Source of the DNA: Bacteroidota bacterium
GTDB lineage: Bacteria; Bacteroidota; Ignavibacteria; Tepidaquicellales; Tepidaquicellaceae
Direction: 5' to 3'
Length of the DNA stretch: 43,626 nt
NCBI GenBank assembly: GCA_018266895.1
Contig: JAFDZQ010000006.1
Location: 1 to 43,626 of the forward strand
Each line of letters opens with the position of its first letter. The first letter of the stretch is position 1. The notes beneath the pieces are model-generated. The model ran no database searches. It saw only the letters and a program-made list of their open reading frames with translations, and was not told the DNA's origin. The translations under genes and the position numbers were made by a program. Shown here piece by piece: positions 7,152 through 15,586 of this stretch.

Positions 7152-8495
7152 TTACTCTACTCCGTACTCTTTCAGCTTTCTGTACAGAGTTACAGAGCCG
7201 ATACCGAGCTTTTCAGCAGTGATTGTTTTATTGCAGTTATTTTCAGAATAGATTTTTAGTATGTGTTGTTTTTCAATTTCCTTCAGGGAATCACTGTGAA
7301 TTTCGCCGGAGATTTTATGTCCGAAGATCTCTTCAGGCAAATTTGCAGATGTAAGTTCATCGCCTGTACTCAGTATCACGGCTCGTTCAATAATATTTTT
7401 AAGTTCTCTCACATTCCCCGGAAATGAATATTCCTTTAATGCTGAAATGAATTCATTGCTTGCAGATCTGATATTTTTATTCAGCTTTCCGTTATAGATG
7501 CCGATAAAATTACTTATCAGCAATTCCAGGTCATCAATTCTTTCCCTTAAAGCGGGAAGATGTATTGAAAAAGTATTGAGTCTGTAATAAAGATCATTTT
7601 TAAACAGACCTTTCTCAATCTGTGACTTCAGATCCTTATTAGTTGCGGAGATGACTCTTACATCAATATTTGTAATTTTTGTATCTCCGACTTTTGTAAA
7701 TGTATTTGTTTCCAGCACTCTGAGAAGTTTAGACTGTGTCTCAGTACTCATGTCTCCGATCTCATCAAGAAAAATAGTCCCTTTATCCGCGGCTTCAAAC
7801 AATCCCTTTTTATCATTTATCGCTCCGGTGAATGCGCCTTTAACATAACCGAAGAGTTCGGACTCCTGAAGTTCCTTCGGAATTGCGCTGCAATTGACAG
7901 CTATGAAAGGTTTATCTTTTCTTTTGCTTGTTTCATGAATTGCCTGAGCAAATAATTCCTTTCCGGTGCCTGTCTCGCCAAGAAGAAGCACAGTTGTATC
8001 TGTCGCTGCGACTTTCTTTGCAAGTTCAATGGAATCGGAAATATATTTGGACTTTCCCGTGATCGAACTGAAACTCAGATTTTTATCAATCCTGCTCTGA
8101 AGCTGCTTTATTTTATGTTTGAGTCCCGCTTTCTCCGCCGCCTGTTTTACTTTCAGGATTATCTCATCTTCATCCCTTCCTTTTTCAATGTAATCCATCG
8201 CGCCTCTTCTGATAGCTTCGACTCCGTCTTTAATGGTCGCATAAGCAGTCATTACGATTATTTCAGTGTCAGGAGATTTTTCCCTGATAAGCTTTGTGAG
8301 TTCGATACCGTTAATGTCAGGAAGTATTACATCTATCAAAGCCACAGCATAAGATTCTCTTTCAACAGAATTTAAACCTTCCTTTCCGGTTGCAAATGCA
8401 TTTACTTCAAAACCTTCAAGGGATAAAATTCTGGAAAGCAGATTTCTTATGTTGTTCTCGTCGTCTATAATTATTACCGATCTTTTTTCAGTCAT
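7152..8495 (-). CDS. Sigma54-dependent (NtrC-family) response regulator of the kdp locus
   Basis: This 447-residue protein has three domains in the usual order. A receiver domain (residues 1-120) carries the acidic pair D11-D12 and phosphoacceptor D55 (ALIDVILPD). A central AAA+ domain has Walker A GETGTGKE, the sigma54-contacting loop GAFTGA and Walker B FLDEIGD. A Fis-type helix-turn-helix lies at the C terminus (TAEKLGIGSVTLYRKL). It should activate sigma54 promoters after phosphorylation. It stands just upstream of the kdp genes on the same strand and takes the place of KdpE, which is an OmpR-type regulator in E. coli. The likely cognate kinase is the truncated gene at 1-776. Confidence 0.95.
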   Translation of the reverse strand: MTEKRSVIIIDDENNIRNLLSRILSLEGFEVNAFATGKEGLNSVERESYAVALIDVILPDINGIELTKLIREKSPDTEIIVMTAYATIKDGVEAIRRGAMDYIEKGRDEDEIILKVKQAAEKAGLKHKIKQLQSRIDKNLSFSSITGKSKYISDSIELAKKVAATDTTVLLLGETGTGKELFAQAIHETSKRKDKPFIAVNCSAIPKELQESELFGYVKGAFTGAINDKKGLFEAADKGTIFLDEIGDMSTETQSKLLRVLETNTFTKVGDTKITNIDVRVISATNKDLKSQIEKGLFKNDLYYRLNTFSIHLPALRERIDDLELLISNFIGIYNGKLNKNIRSASNEFISALKEYSFPGNVRELKNIIERAVILSTGDELTSANLPEEIFGHKISGEIHSDSLKEIEKQHILKIYSENNCNKTITAEKLGIGSVTLYRKLKEYGVE

Positions 8496-8545
8496 TGTAA
8501 TTGGTTTATTGTATATTTTGATTGTAAGAAAGCATATCAGACTTC

Positions 8546-9964
8546 TTAATTAATATCATTCCTTACAAGACTCACAACATTCTCAATGTGGTAAGTATGC
8601 GGGAACATGTCTACGGGCTGTATATTCTCAATTTTATACTTGCCTCCGCCGCAGATAACCTTCAGATCTCTTGCCTGCGTATGAGGATTGCAGCTTACAT
8701 ATATAATTTTTTCGAATCCGGTTTCGGATAATATTTCGCAAATCTTCGGATGAAGTCCTGAGCGCGGAGGATCGAGTACAAGCTTGTTAAAGCCGCGCAT
8801 GCTTTCAGGATCTTCAAGAAAATCTTTTATGTCGCTGCAGATATATTCGCAGTTTGTTACTGAGTTCAGATCCGAATTTATTCTTGCATCGTTGATTGAG
8901 TCCTGAATCAGTTCGACTCCCCTGACCCTCTTAACGATTTGCGATAAAATTATTGAAACAGACCCCGTCCCGCAATACAGATCAAGCACATTGTCATCCT
9001 TTCCGAATTCACCGAACACCGACATTACTCCGAATAAATTTTCCGCCTGCAATGTATTTGTCTGAAAAAAAGACTGCGGGGAAATTTTGAAACTGAATTC
9101 TTTACCGGTACTGTCTTTCAGAATTTCAGTGATAAATCCGCTGCCGTGAAGTATGTATTCATTCTCCCCGAATGCTACCTGAGCTTTTTTCTGCGTTGTG
9201 GAATTTATGATTGTAGTTATTTCGGGAAACAGATCCTTAAGTCCGAAACAGAATTCATTCATAAGATCTTCATCATGTTCGTATGTTATCAGATTAACCA
9301 TCAGATCATTTGTGTTTTTACTCTGCCGTATGATCAGAAATCTCAGCATTCCGGTCTGTGTTTTTGTGGAATAAACCGGTACTTTCCTGGATTTGAAAAA
9401 TCCGTAAGTAAAGTTAAGAATTTTATTTGACAGTTCAGACTGCAGATAACAGTTTACAATGTTAATGATCTTGGAATGAAATCCGGGTACGTGAAGTCCG
9501 AGAGCATAATTCTCTTTCACAGCATTGATATCTTTTTCAGAGAGCCATTCGTCATCGGAAAATGAATACTCCATTTTATTCCTGTAATAAAAAACCTCAG
9601 AGCTTCCGAGCGCAGGGCGAATCCCGGGAATTTCAAATCCGCCGATCCTTTCAAGAGCGTTTTGTACGACATTTGTTTTGAATTCAAGCTGCTTATCGTA
9701 ACTGAAATTCTGAATCTTACAGCCGCCGCAAACCCCAAAATGACTGCACTTAGCGTCTGTCCTGAATTCGGAAGGTTTTATGAGTTCAGCTAATACCGCT
9801 TCAGCATAGTTGGATTTCTTCTTCCTGATTTTTATCAGAGCAGTATCCCCGGGAAGAGTCTTTTCGGAAAAAATCACAAAGCCCTCGTCAGTCTTTGAAA
9901 TTCCTTTTCCTTCGGAATTCAGACTTGTGACTTCGGCAGTTATCAGATCACCTTTTTTAATCAT
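8546..9964 (-). CDS. rlmD: 23S rRNA (uracil-C5) methyltransferase, RlmD/TrmA family
   Basis: This 472-residue enzyme transfers a methyl group from S-adenosylmethionine to C5 of a uracil in 23S rRNA. It has an N-terminal TRAM domain (about residues 1-60), four iron-sulfur ligand cysteines (C73, C79, C82 and probably C172), the SAM motif DLYCGTG (328-334), the DPPRSG motif (398-403) and the catalytic cysteine C425 in YVSCNP. The layout matches RumA/RlmD, although RlmC/RlmCD specificity for U747 or U1939 cannot be told by eye. It ends 50 bases before the sigma54 regulator on the same strand, with no visible functional link. Confidence 0.9.
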   Translation of the reverse strand: MIKKGDLITAEVTSLNSEGKGISKTDEGFVIFSEKTLPGDTALIKIRKKKSNYAEAVLAELIKPSEFRTDAKCSHFGVCGGCKIQNFSYDKQLEFKTNVVQNALERIGGFEIPGIRPALGSSEVFYYRNKMEYSFSDDEWLSEKDINAVKENYALGLHVPGFHSKIINIVNCYLQSELSNKILNFTYGFFKSRKVPVYSTKTQTGMLRFLIIRQSKNTNDLMVNLITYEHDEDLMNEFCFGLKDLFPEITTIINSTTQKKAQVAFGENEYILHGSGFITEILKDSTGKEFSFKISPQSFFQTNTLQAENLFGVMSVFGEFGKDDNVLDLYCGTGSVSIILSQIVKRVRGVELIQDSINDARINSDLNSVTNCEYICSDIKDFLEDPESMRGFNKLVLDPPRSGLHPKICEILSETGFEKIIYVSCNPHTQARDLKVICGGGKYKIENIQPVDMFPHTYHIENVVSLVRNDIN

Positions 9965-10148
9965 TGTTTATCTTTTATTTGGTCATAAATAATTTAAACG
10001 TGCAGTGAGATAATGCAAATCTCTGAATTATTCTCCTCCTCCGAAGCCTGACAGACATTCCGAGAACAAATATCTTTTTAAATGATATTTAATAAAAACT
10101 TCATATTGAGTATAATATTCAAATTATAATAAGTTATCTAAGTTATCA

Positions 10149-11144
10149 ATGAGTAAATCCAAAGCTTTAAGAGAAATAATTTCACAGGGCAGAAAAGTGG
10201 TCGCAATTGAAAAGAGCGCCATTGCTGATATCGAATTGCGGTTCAGAAATGAAAAATTCGCAAACAGTTTTTCAGAAGCTGTGGAGACAATATACAAATG
10301 CAAAGGCAAGGTCGTCGTAACGGGTATCGGTAAATCCGGTATCATTGCTCAGAAGATCGTTGCGACTTTCAATTCAACAGGGACTTACTCTATTTTCATG
10401 CATTCAGCTGACAGTCTTCACGGCGATCTCGGAGTACTTAGAAAGGAAGATGTGATACTTTTTCTTTCTAAAAGCGGAGACACTTCAGAGATAAAGCAGC
10501 TTATACCGAATTTTAAACTGCTCGGGACAAAGATAATTTCAATTGTAGGGAATACGGATTCAGAACTAGCAAATCTATCGGATATTATTCTTGACGCTTC
10601 AGTTAAGGAAGAAGCCTGTCCGCATAATCTTGCTCCTACTTCTTCCACGACGGCTGCGCTTGTTCTCGGAGATGCTTTAGCAATTTCATTACTGCAGAAG
10701 AGAGGTTTCACATCAGAAAATTTCGCATTTATACATCCGGGGGGAAATCTCGGAAAGCGTCTGCTGCTGAAAGTCGATGACTTAATGACAAAAGGCCGTG
10801 ATATTCCGCTTGTAAAATTAAATACAAAGCTCAAAGATGTGATTTACATGATCTCTTCAAAACGTCTTGGCTGCGCCTGCGTTACGGATAATTCGGGAAT
10901 TGCGGGAATTATAACCGACGGTGACATAAGAAGACTTCTTGAAAAAAATCTTGACAACATTAAATACACAATCGCAAAAGACCTGATGAATCCTGATCCT
11001 AAGATTATCTCAAAAGATATGGCGGCTTATACGGCGCTTGATATTATGGAGAAGAATAAGATAACCCAGCTGATTGTCGGAGACAAAAAAAACAAGCCCG
11101 TAGGAATGATCCATATGCACAGATTAATAGAAGAAGGACTGTAG
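10149..11144 (+). CDS. kdsD: Arabinose-5-phosphate isomerase KdsD
   Basis: This 331-residue protein interconverts ribulose 5-phosphate and arabinose 5-phosphate, the first step of KDO synthesis for LPS. An SIS sugar-isomerase domain (about residues 25-190) carries TGIGKSG, the SADSLHGDLG motif and LSKSGDTSE. Two CBS repeats follow (about 208-265 and 275-331), each with a DLM start and an ITDGDIRR or GMIHMHRL end. Length and order match KdsD/KpsF. It is followed one base later by lptC and then lptA, the same gene order of LPS precursor synthesis and transport found near E. coli kdsD-kdsC-lptC-lptA; kdsC and lptB are absent here. Confidence 0.95.
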   Translation: MSKSKALREIISQGRKVVAIEKSAIADIELRFRNEKFANSFSEAVETIYKCKGKVVVTGIGKSGIIAQKIVATFNSTGTYSIFMHSADSLHGDLGVLRKEDVILFLSKSGDTSEIKQLIPNFKLLGTKIISIVGNTDSELANLSDIILDASVKEEACPHNLAPTSSTTAALVLGDALAISLLQKRGFTSENFAFIHPGGNLGKRLLLKVDDLMTKGRDIPLVKLNTKLKDVIYMISSKRLGCACVTDNSGIAGIITDGDIRRLLEKNLDNIKYTIAKDLMNPDPKIISKDMAAYTALDIMEKNKITQLIVGDKKNKPVGMIHMHRLIEEGL

Positions 11145-11145
11145 T

Positions 11146-11676
11146 ATGAAATTCATGAAGTATTTTTATATCCTGGTTGTACTCGGACTCGTGTTTGCTT
11201 CCTGCGATGATAAGTTCAAACCTTCCCGCTCAGATCTCAGTATTACGGATTCTCCTTCCCAGGAAAGCTGGAATTCCACTGTCTCGTTTTCAGATTCCGG
11301 CATTACAAAAGCGGTGTTAACGGCAGGACATATATCTGTTTATACAACGAAAGGATATACACTGATTGACAGCGGCGCGAAAGTTGACTTTTTTAAAAAC
11401 GGAGAGAAAGCTTCTGTGCTTACGGGGAAAAAAGGGAAAGTAGATGATAAGACGAAGGACATAGAAATCTATGACAGTGTTACTGTCGTAAACAATGAAG
11501 GGAGCGAACTTAAAACCCAAAAACTCCTCTGGAAAAACAAAACTCAGACGGTTTCCTCGGATGAATTCGTAAGCATAAAGACTCCGAATGAAACAATTGA
11601 GGGAATAGGATTTGAATCAGATCAGAATCTGAAGAATTATAAAATTTATAAAGTTACAGGCACTTTCGCAAAATAA
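11146..11676 (+). CDS. lptC: LptC-like LPS-export lipoprotein
   Basis: This 176-residue protein starts with a lipoprotein signal peptide; the lipobox ends FASC with the cysteine at about residue 20. The mature part is beta-strand-rich with motifs typical of the LptC/OstA-like fold (GHISVYTTKGYTLIDSGAKVDFF, GKKGKVDDKTKDIEIYDSVTV). In E. coli LptC is a single-helix inner-membrane protein; lipoprotein versions are common in Bacteroidota. It would pass LPS from LptBFG to LptA. It lies one base after kdsD and 2 bases before lptA. Confidence 0.8.
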   Translation: MKFMKYFYILVVLGLVFASCDDKFKPSRSDLSITDSPSQESWNSTVSFSDSGITKAVLTAGHISVYTTKGYTLIDSGAKVDFFKNGEKASVLTGKKGKVDDKTKDIEIYDSVTVVNNEGSELKTQKLLWKNKTQTVSSDEFVSIKTPNETIEGIGFESDQNLKNYKIYKVTGTFAK

Positions 11677-11678
11677 AC

Positions 11679-13100
11679 TTGATCAGACAATTTTTTAATA
11701 TTACAGTTATAATTCTGTCGTTTTCTGCATTTGCTTTTGCGCAGGATAAAGTCGAACTTAAGAATGCAGACGAGCTGACAGGGAAAGTCATTGACGGACA
11801 AAATGTGCGCGAAGCTAACGGCAATGTGGAATTTGCGCAGGGCAATGTAAAGGTTTACTGTAATTCAGCCACTCAGTACATAGATGCAAACCGTGTAGAA
11901 CTCCGCGGGAATGTGAAAATTTATCAGGATACTCTTACTCTTCTTACATCCAAAGCGGTTTATTTCGGGGACGATAAAAGAGCAGTCTGTGAAGGAGGCG
12001 TAACTCTGAAAGATCCTAACGCAACACTCAGAGCGAACAACGGGATTTATTTCTTCAATGACACAAAAGCTGTATTCAGGGGAGATGTTATAATCGTCAA
12101 TCCTCAGTACAGGATCACTTCTGATGAACTTACTTATTTAAGAAACACCGAAGATTCTTTTGCAAGAGGAAATGTTACGGTAAATACTGATTCAGCGGAA
12201 ATAAAAGCAAATAATATTGATTTTTTCAGACGGCAGGGAAAAACATTTGCATACGGAAATGTCAGCATTAAAAGCGACTCTACCGTAATTTATTCCGATA
12301 CGGCTACAAACTATTCCGCTGAGAAAAAATCGGTCGCTTCCGGAAATGTAAAGATAGAGACGATTGACAAAAGCATTGTAATTACAGGCAGGTCAATGGA
12401 GAATTACGAAAGGGAAAATTATACGATACTTAAAGACAGCGTTAAGCTTATGAGAACCGAAGACGGGAAAGATACTGTTTTCATTTACTGTCATATAATG
12501 GAAGCATTCAGAAACAAACCGGAATATTATGTGACTGACGGCAATGTAAGATTCATAAGAAATGATTTTTATTCCAGATGCGGCAGGGGAATTTATTACA
12601 GGGATAAAGAGTCTGTCTCGCTGACAAGTGAACCTGTCGTATGGCAGGAAAATCTGCAGATGACAGGTGATTCTATTTATGCCGAACTTCCTGAAAACAA
12701 ACTTCAGTCTGTCTTTGTAAGAAAAATCCGGGAGCTTAAAAATTCAGTTAACTCTTTTGTTGTTTCCGGAAACAAAGATGAATATTTCAGGGACAGATAT
12801 GATCAGATAAGCGGAGATGATATTACTCTGAGTTTTAAGGATAATAAAATAAATTTCATAGATGTGAGAAAAAATTCCCGCAGTATTTATTTTGTTTATG
12901 ACAATAATAAAGCTAACGGGATCAATAATATTGAAGGTGAAAACATGTATATTTATTTCGGCGAAGATGAGATAGTTGAGAAAATAAAAGTTGAGTCAAA
13001 TCCTAAAGGCGAGTATGTCCCGGAAAACATGTTAGGCACTGCAAATCTAACTCTGCCCGGTTTTAACATAAGGAAAGACAAACCGGTCAGAGTAAATTAA
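11679..13100 (+). CDS. lptA: LptA/OstA-like LPS transport protein (large form)
   Basis: This 473-residue protein has a signal peptide ending AFAQ and a TTG start 2 bases after the lptC stop. The body is made of repeated OstA-type beta-strand units such as ANGNVEFAQGNVKVYC, RGNVKIYQDTLTL and ARGNVTVNTDSAEI (G-N-V every 20-30 residues). The bridge protein LptA of E. coli is only about 185 residues, so this form is more than twice as long and resembles the periplasmic domain of LptD. It contains no obvious outer-membrane barrel. It probably forms the periplasmic LPS bridge. An upstream ATG in this frame is absent, so TTG is the best start. Confidence 0.82.
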   Translation: MIRQFFNITVIILSFSAFAFAQDKVELKNADELTGKVIDGQNVREANGNVEFAQGNVKVYCNSATQYIDANRVELRGNVKIYQDTLTLLTSKAVYFGDDKRAVCEGGVTLKDPNATLRANNGIYFFNDTKAVFRGDVIIVNPQYRITSDELTYLRNTEDSFARGNVTVNTDSAEIKANNIDFFRRQGKTFAYGNVSIKSDSTVIYSDTATNYSAEKKSVASGNVKIETIDKSIVITGRSMENYERENYTILKDSVKLMRTEDGKDTVFIYCHIMEAFRNKPEYYVTDGNVRFIRNDFYSRCGRGIYYRDKESVSLTSEPVVWQENLQMTGDSIYAELPENKLQSVFVRKIRELKNSVNSFVVSGNKDEYFRDRYDQISGDDITLSFKDNKINFIDVRKNSRSIYFVYDNNKANGINNIEGENMYIYFGEDEIVEKIKVESNPKGEYVPENMLGTANLTLPGFNIRKDKPVRVN

Positions 13101-13136
13101 ATACGGTAATAAATAAAAATTAAAAAAAAATTGAAA

Positions 13137-13682
13137 ATGAATCTGGCAGAGAATTATTTAAAAAGCTGCATCAAGGAATTCAAAGGACTGAAGACTCTCG
13201 GCGAAAAATCTTTTTCGCAGATCAAGGATGAGGATTTTTTTGTGTCTCTGGATGACGAATCGAACAGCATTGCAATTATTGTAAGGCATCTGAGCGGAAA
13301 CATGATTTCAAGATGGACAGACTTTCTTACTTCAGACGGGGAAAAGGAATACAGAAACCGTGACGAAGAATTTGAAAGACTGTTTTATACAGACAAGGAT
13401 GATATAATGTCGAGATGGGAAAAAGGATGGAAATGCCTTTTCGATACGGTCGGTTCGCTCAAAGAAGAAGATCTTCTGAAAGACGTTTATATCCGTAAGG
13501 AAAAGCATACAGTACCTGAAGCAATAAACAGACAGCTAACCCACTACGGTTATCATATCGGTCAGATAGTCTTTATGGCAAAACATCTTGAAAGCAGGAA
13601 CTGGAAAAGCCTCTCAATACCCAGAGGAAAATCAAAAGATTTCAACGAAGAGATGGATAAAAAGAGCAAGGGGAAAAAATAA
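13137..13682 (+). CDS. DinB-superfamily protein (DUF1572 type)
   Basis: This protein of about 181 residues is a predicted four-helix bundle. It has the features of the DUF1572/DinB group: an N-terminal YLKSCIKEFKGLK helix, IIVRHLSGNM with a histidine at the first metal position, and a C-terminal LTHYGYHIGQIVFMAKH with two more histidines. The three histidines are the usual metal ligands. I chose the ATG at 13137; an in-frame TTG two codons earlier is less likely. The substrate is unknown; relatives include thiol-S-transferase-like and DNA-damage-inducible proteins. It ends only 5 bases before a convergent gene. Confidence 0.8.
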   Translation: MNLAENYLKSCIKEFKGLKTLGEKSFSQIKDEDFFVSLDDESNSIAIIVRHLSGNMISRWTDFLTSDGEKEYRNRDEEFERLFYTDKDDIMSRWEKGWKCLFDTVGSLKEEDLLKDVYIRKEKHTVPEAINRQLTHYGYHIGQIVFMAKHLESRNWKSLSIPRGKSKDFNEEMDKKSKGKK

Positions 13683-13687
13683 TTTAC

Positions 13688-14302
13688 TTAAATCTGAATT
13701 TCCGTTCCGAGTACAGCGTCTTTTAATCTTCCTTTGCCGAGATCATAAAAAGGGATTCCGAGAATTTCCATTGAATGGAATACAAGTTCGTACCGGAAGT
13801 TCTTCATTACATCGCTTTTTTCAGCTTCAAAGGAAATCAGAAGAAACTCGGATAACTTTTTTGCGTCCTGCTTTCCATAATCAAATCCTTTAAGACTGAC
13901 ATTGTATTTCTGAGGCGATGCAATGGGATTTTTCAGTGTGAACTTTGTCGAGATATTTTTTAAAACCTCAAGTGGGCAGTAAAACGCCGGAACATAAAAA
14001 GCAATATCGCCGGAAGTCGATTCATTTGAACCTCCGAATAAATTCTTCAGGAATGCACCGCTTGATTTCCTTTCAAATATGTTAACAGTGCTCTTTAAAA
14101 GCCAGAACGGCTTATAGATCATTTCACCTTCAGCGCGAATCGCAGCAGCCGCAAAATTTATTTCTATCGGCACCAGACCTTCCTGCAGTATTTCAAAACC
14201 GCTGCCGCAGCTTGAGCAGTAAACAATGTTATCATTAATCTCCACGACAAGTCCGCTTCCGCAGTTTTTGCATATTACGGCTTCTAATCTGAAATCTGAC
14301 AA
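13688..14302 (-). CDS. Zinc-ribbon protein, last gene of the SPFH/zinc-ribbon cassette
   Basis: This 204-residue protein begins with a CX2C-X14-CX2C zinc ribbon (C11, C14, C29, C32), spaced exactly as in the next two genes upstream. The rest has no transmembrane helix or signal. It contains PFWLLKSTV and FYVPAFYCPLEVL segments that echo the aromatic PxW motifs of its neighbours, so it is likely a divergent paralog without the membrane part. It ends the six-gene minus-strand cassette. Its catalytic role is unknown; a scaffold or adaptor is the simplest guess. Confidence 0.75.
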   Translation of the reverse strand: MSDFRLEAVICKNCGSGLVVEINDNIVYCSSCGSGFEILQEGLVPIEINFAAAAIRAEGEMIYKPFWLLKSTVNIFERKSSGAFLKNLFGGSNESTSGDIAFYVPAFYCPLEVLKNISTKFTLKNPIASPQKYNVSLKGFDYGKQDAKKLSEFLLISFEAEKSDVMKNFRYELVFHSMEILGIPFYDLGKGRLKDAVLGTEIQI

Positions 14303-14350
14303 ATGAGTATGATTGAAATTAATTTTAAATTTTAAATATTGCGGATCAGA

Positions 14351-15505
14351 TTATCTTTTATAAGAATTTTTTATAAGCGAACTGATAACGCTTCCGATCA
14401 CAACGGACGCTGCAACTTCTTTTACGGCTCCCAGACCTTCACCCGATGTCACGGCTTTGGTTATGGAACTCGCTTTTCCCTGTTCCGCTTTTTCAATACC
14501 CGTCCCTTCCTCGATCTCGCCTCCGTACCTGAAACTTTTATAACCACTGCTCAGAAAAAATATTCCGGCTGCAACGGAAATTATATAAGCTATAAAAGGA
14601 AATTTATCCGAAAAATCGAAAAGCACAAAAATTCCGAAAAGAGTAATCAGAAACATTCCCGCGCCTGTCCCGAGTATTCCCATGACAGCTCTGTAAAGAT
14701 TATTTCCCGGCGCTTTGCCGTAACAAACGCTGCCGTCCTCTCCGTCTATTACTACCTGATATGTCCTGTTTTCAAATGTGTATCTGACGACCCAGAGCGG
14801 ATAGTAAATAATGTCGATTGATTCCCTTACAAGATCAAGATGTTCAAAAGTGACATTGTAGAGACTGACGGAATTTCTTGCTTCCGCTGAAAATGAATTC
14901 TTTGCATAATCAAATGCTTCTTTTTCCGAAGCAATGATATTGAACATCATTCCTTCCCGCTGAAGAGTTTCAAAGTCAACGGGTATAATCGTATCGCCGG
15001 CAAGATTGATTTTCTTTACTCCGAGCTCTGCCACATCGCAAGCTGAGTAAGTCCTGTCATAGGATTTCTGTATTTTCTGCTCGACATCCACATAATAAGT
15101 AGTGGTTCTTCCGTTTGAAGTGCTTGTCCTTTTCTCCTGTCCGAAAACCCAGCCTACTACATCTCCCCTGATCCTCCAGTAAGGAATGAATGCGAGAAAG
15201 GATTCGGACACCGCTGCATTTTCCTTCAGACCTTTTGCTTTTTTAAATCCTTTTGAGAGCCAGCTTAAAGTTTTTGCAACGGCATCTTCTCTTTTGATCT
15301 TCCGGGGCACGAAATACTTCATAGTGCCGCTCTCGCCTTTTACTGCAAGCAGAGTTCCGCAATACTTGCAGTTAAAAGTTCTGAGTCCCTCTTTGATGTC
15401 AAGTTCACCGTTACATGAAGGACATGTAATTCCTTTTATGATTTTTTCTTTTTTGAACTTTATAGCCTGCTCGGCGACATTCGTCTGTTCGGAAATTTCT
15501 GACAT
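14351..15505 (-). CDS. Zinc-ribbon membrane protein, YdjG/YdjH-like
   Basis: This 384-residue protein has a CX2C-X14-CX2C zinc ribbon (C28, C31, C46, C49) and two repeats of an aromatic domain with a FIPYW or YYPLW motif (about residues 105-115 and 235-245), the second ending VVIDGEDGSVCYGKAP. A pair of hydrophobic helices follows (about 273-320), then a Gly/Ala-rich amphipathic tail (about 340-380). The layout resembles the membrane-bound TFIIB-type zinc-ribbon proteins of Bacillus ydjGHI, which recruit PspA. It lies 48 bases upstream of the next zinc-ribbon gene and 81 bases after the preceding one. Confidence 0.75.
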   Translation of the reverse strand: MSEISEQTNVAEQAIKFKKEKIIKGITCPSCNGELDIKEGLRTFNCKYCGTLLAVKGESGTMKYFVPRKIKREDAVAKTLSWLSKGFKKAKGLKENAAVSESFLAFIPYWRIRGDVVGWVFGQEKRTSTSNGRTTTYYVDVEQKIQKSYDRTYSACDVAELGVKKINLAGDTIIPVDFETLQREGMMFNIIASEKEAFDYAKNSFSAEARNSVSLYNVTFEHLDLVRESIDIIYYPLWVVRYTFENRTYQVVIDGEDGSVCYGKAPGNNLYRAVMGILGTGAGMFLITLFGIFVLFDFSDKFPFIAYIISVAAGIFFLSSGYKSFRYGGEIEEGTGIEKAEQGKASSITKAVTSGEGLGAVKEVAASVVIGSVISSLIKNSYKR

Positions 15506-15586
15506 TTAATAATTTTTGTAATAACTTTTTATTGAAAAATTCGAACTTACATCACTGAAGAATTTTATTTAACATTATATAACAGG

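Noticed and set aside
10068-10090. AAATATC/GATATTT inverted repeat upstream of kdsD
   Set aside because: Only 7 bp and AT-rich, likely by chance in this composition.
10100-10148. TATAAT-like boxes upstream of kdsD
   Set aside because: No -35 element at a suitable spacing; such boxes are expected by chance in AT-rich gaps.
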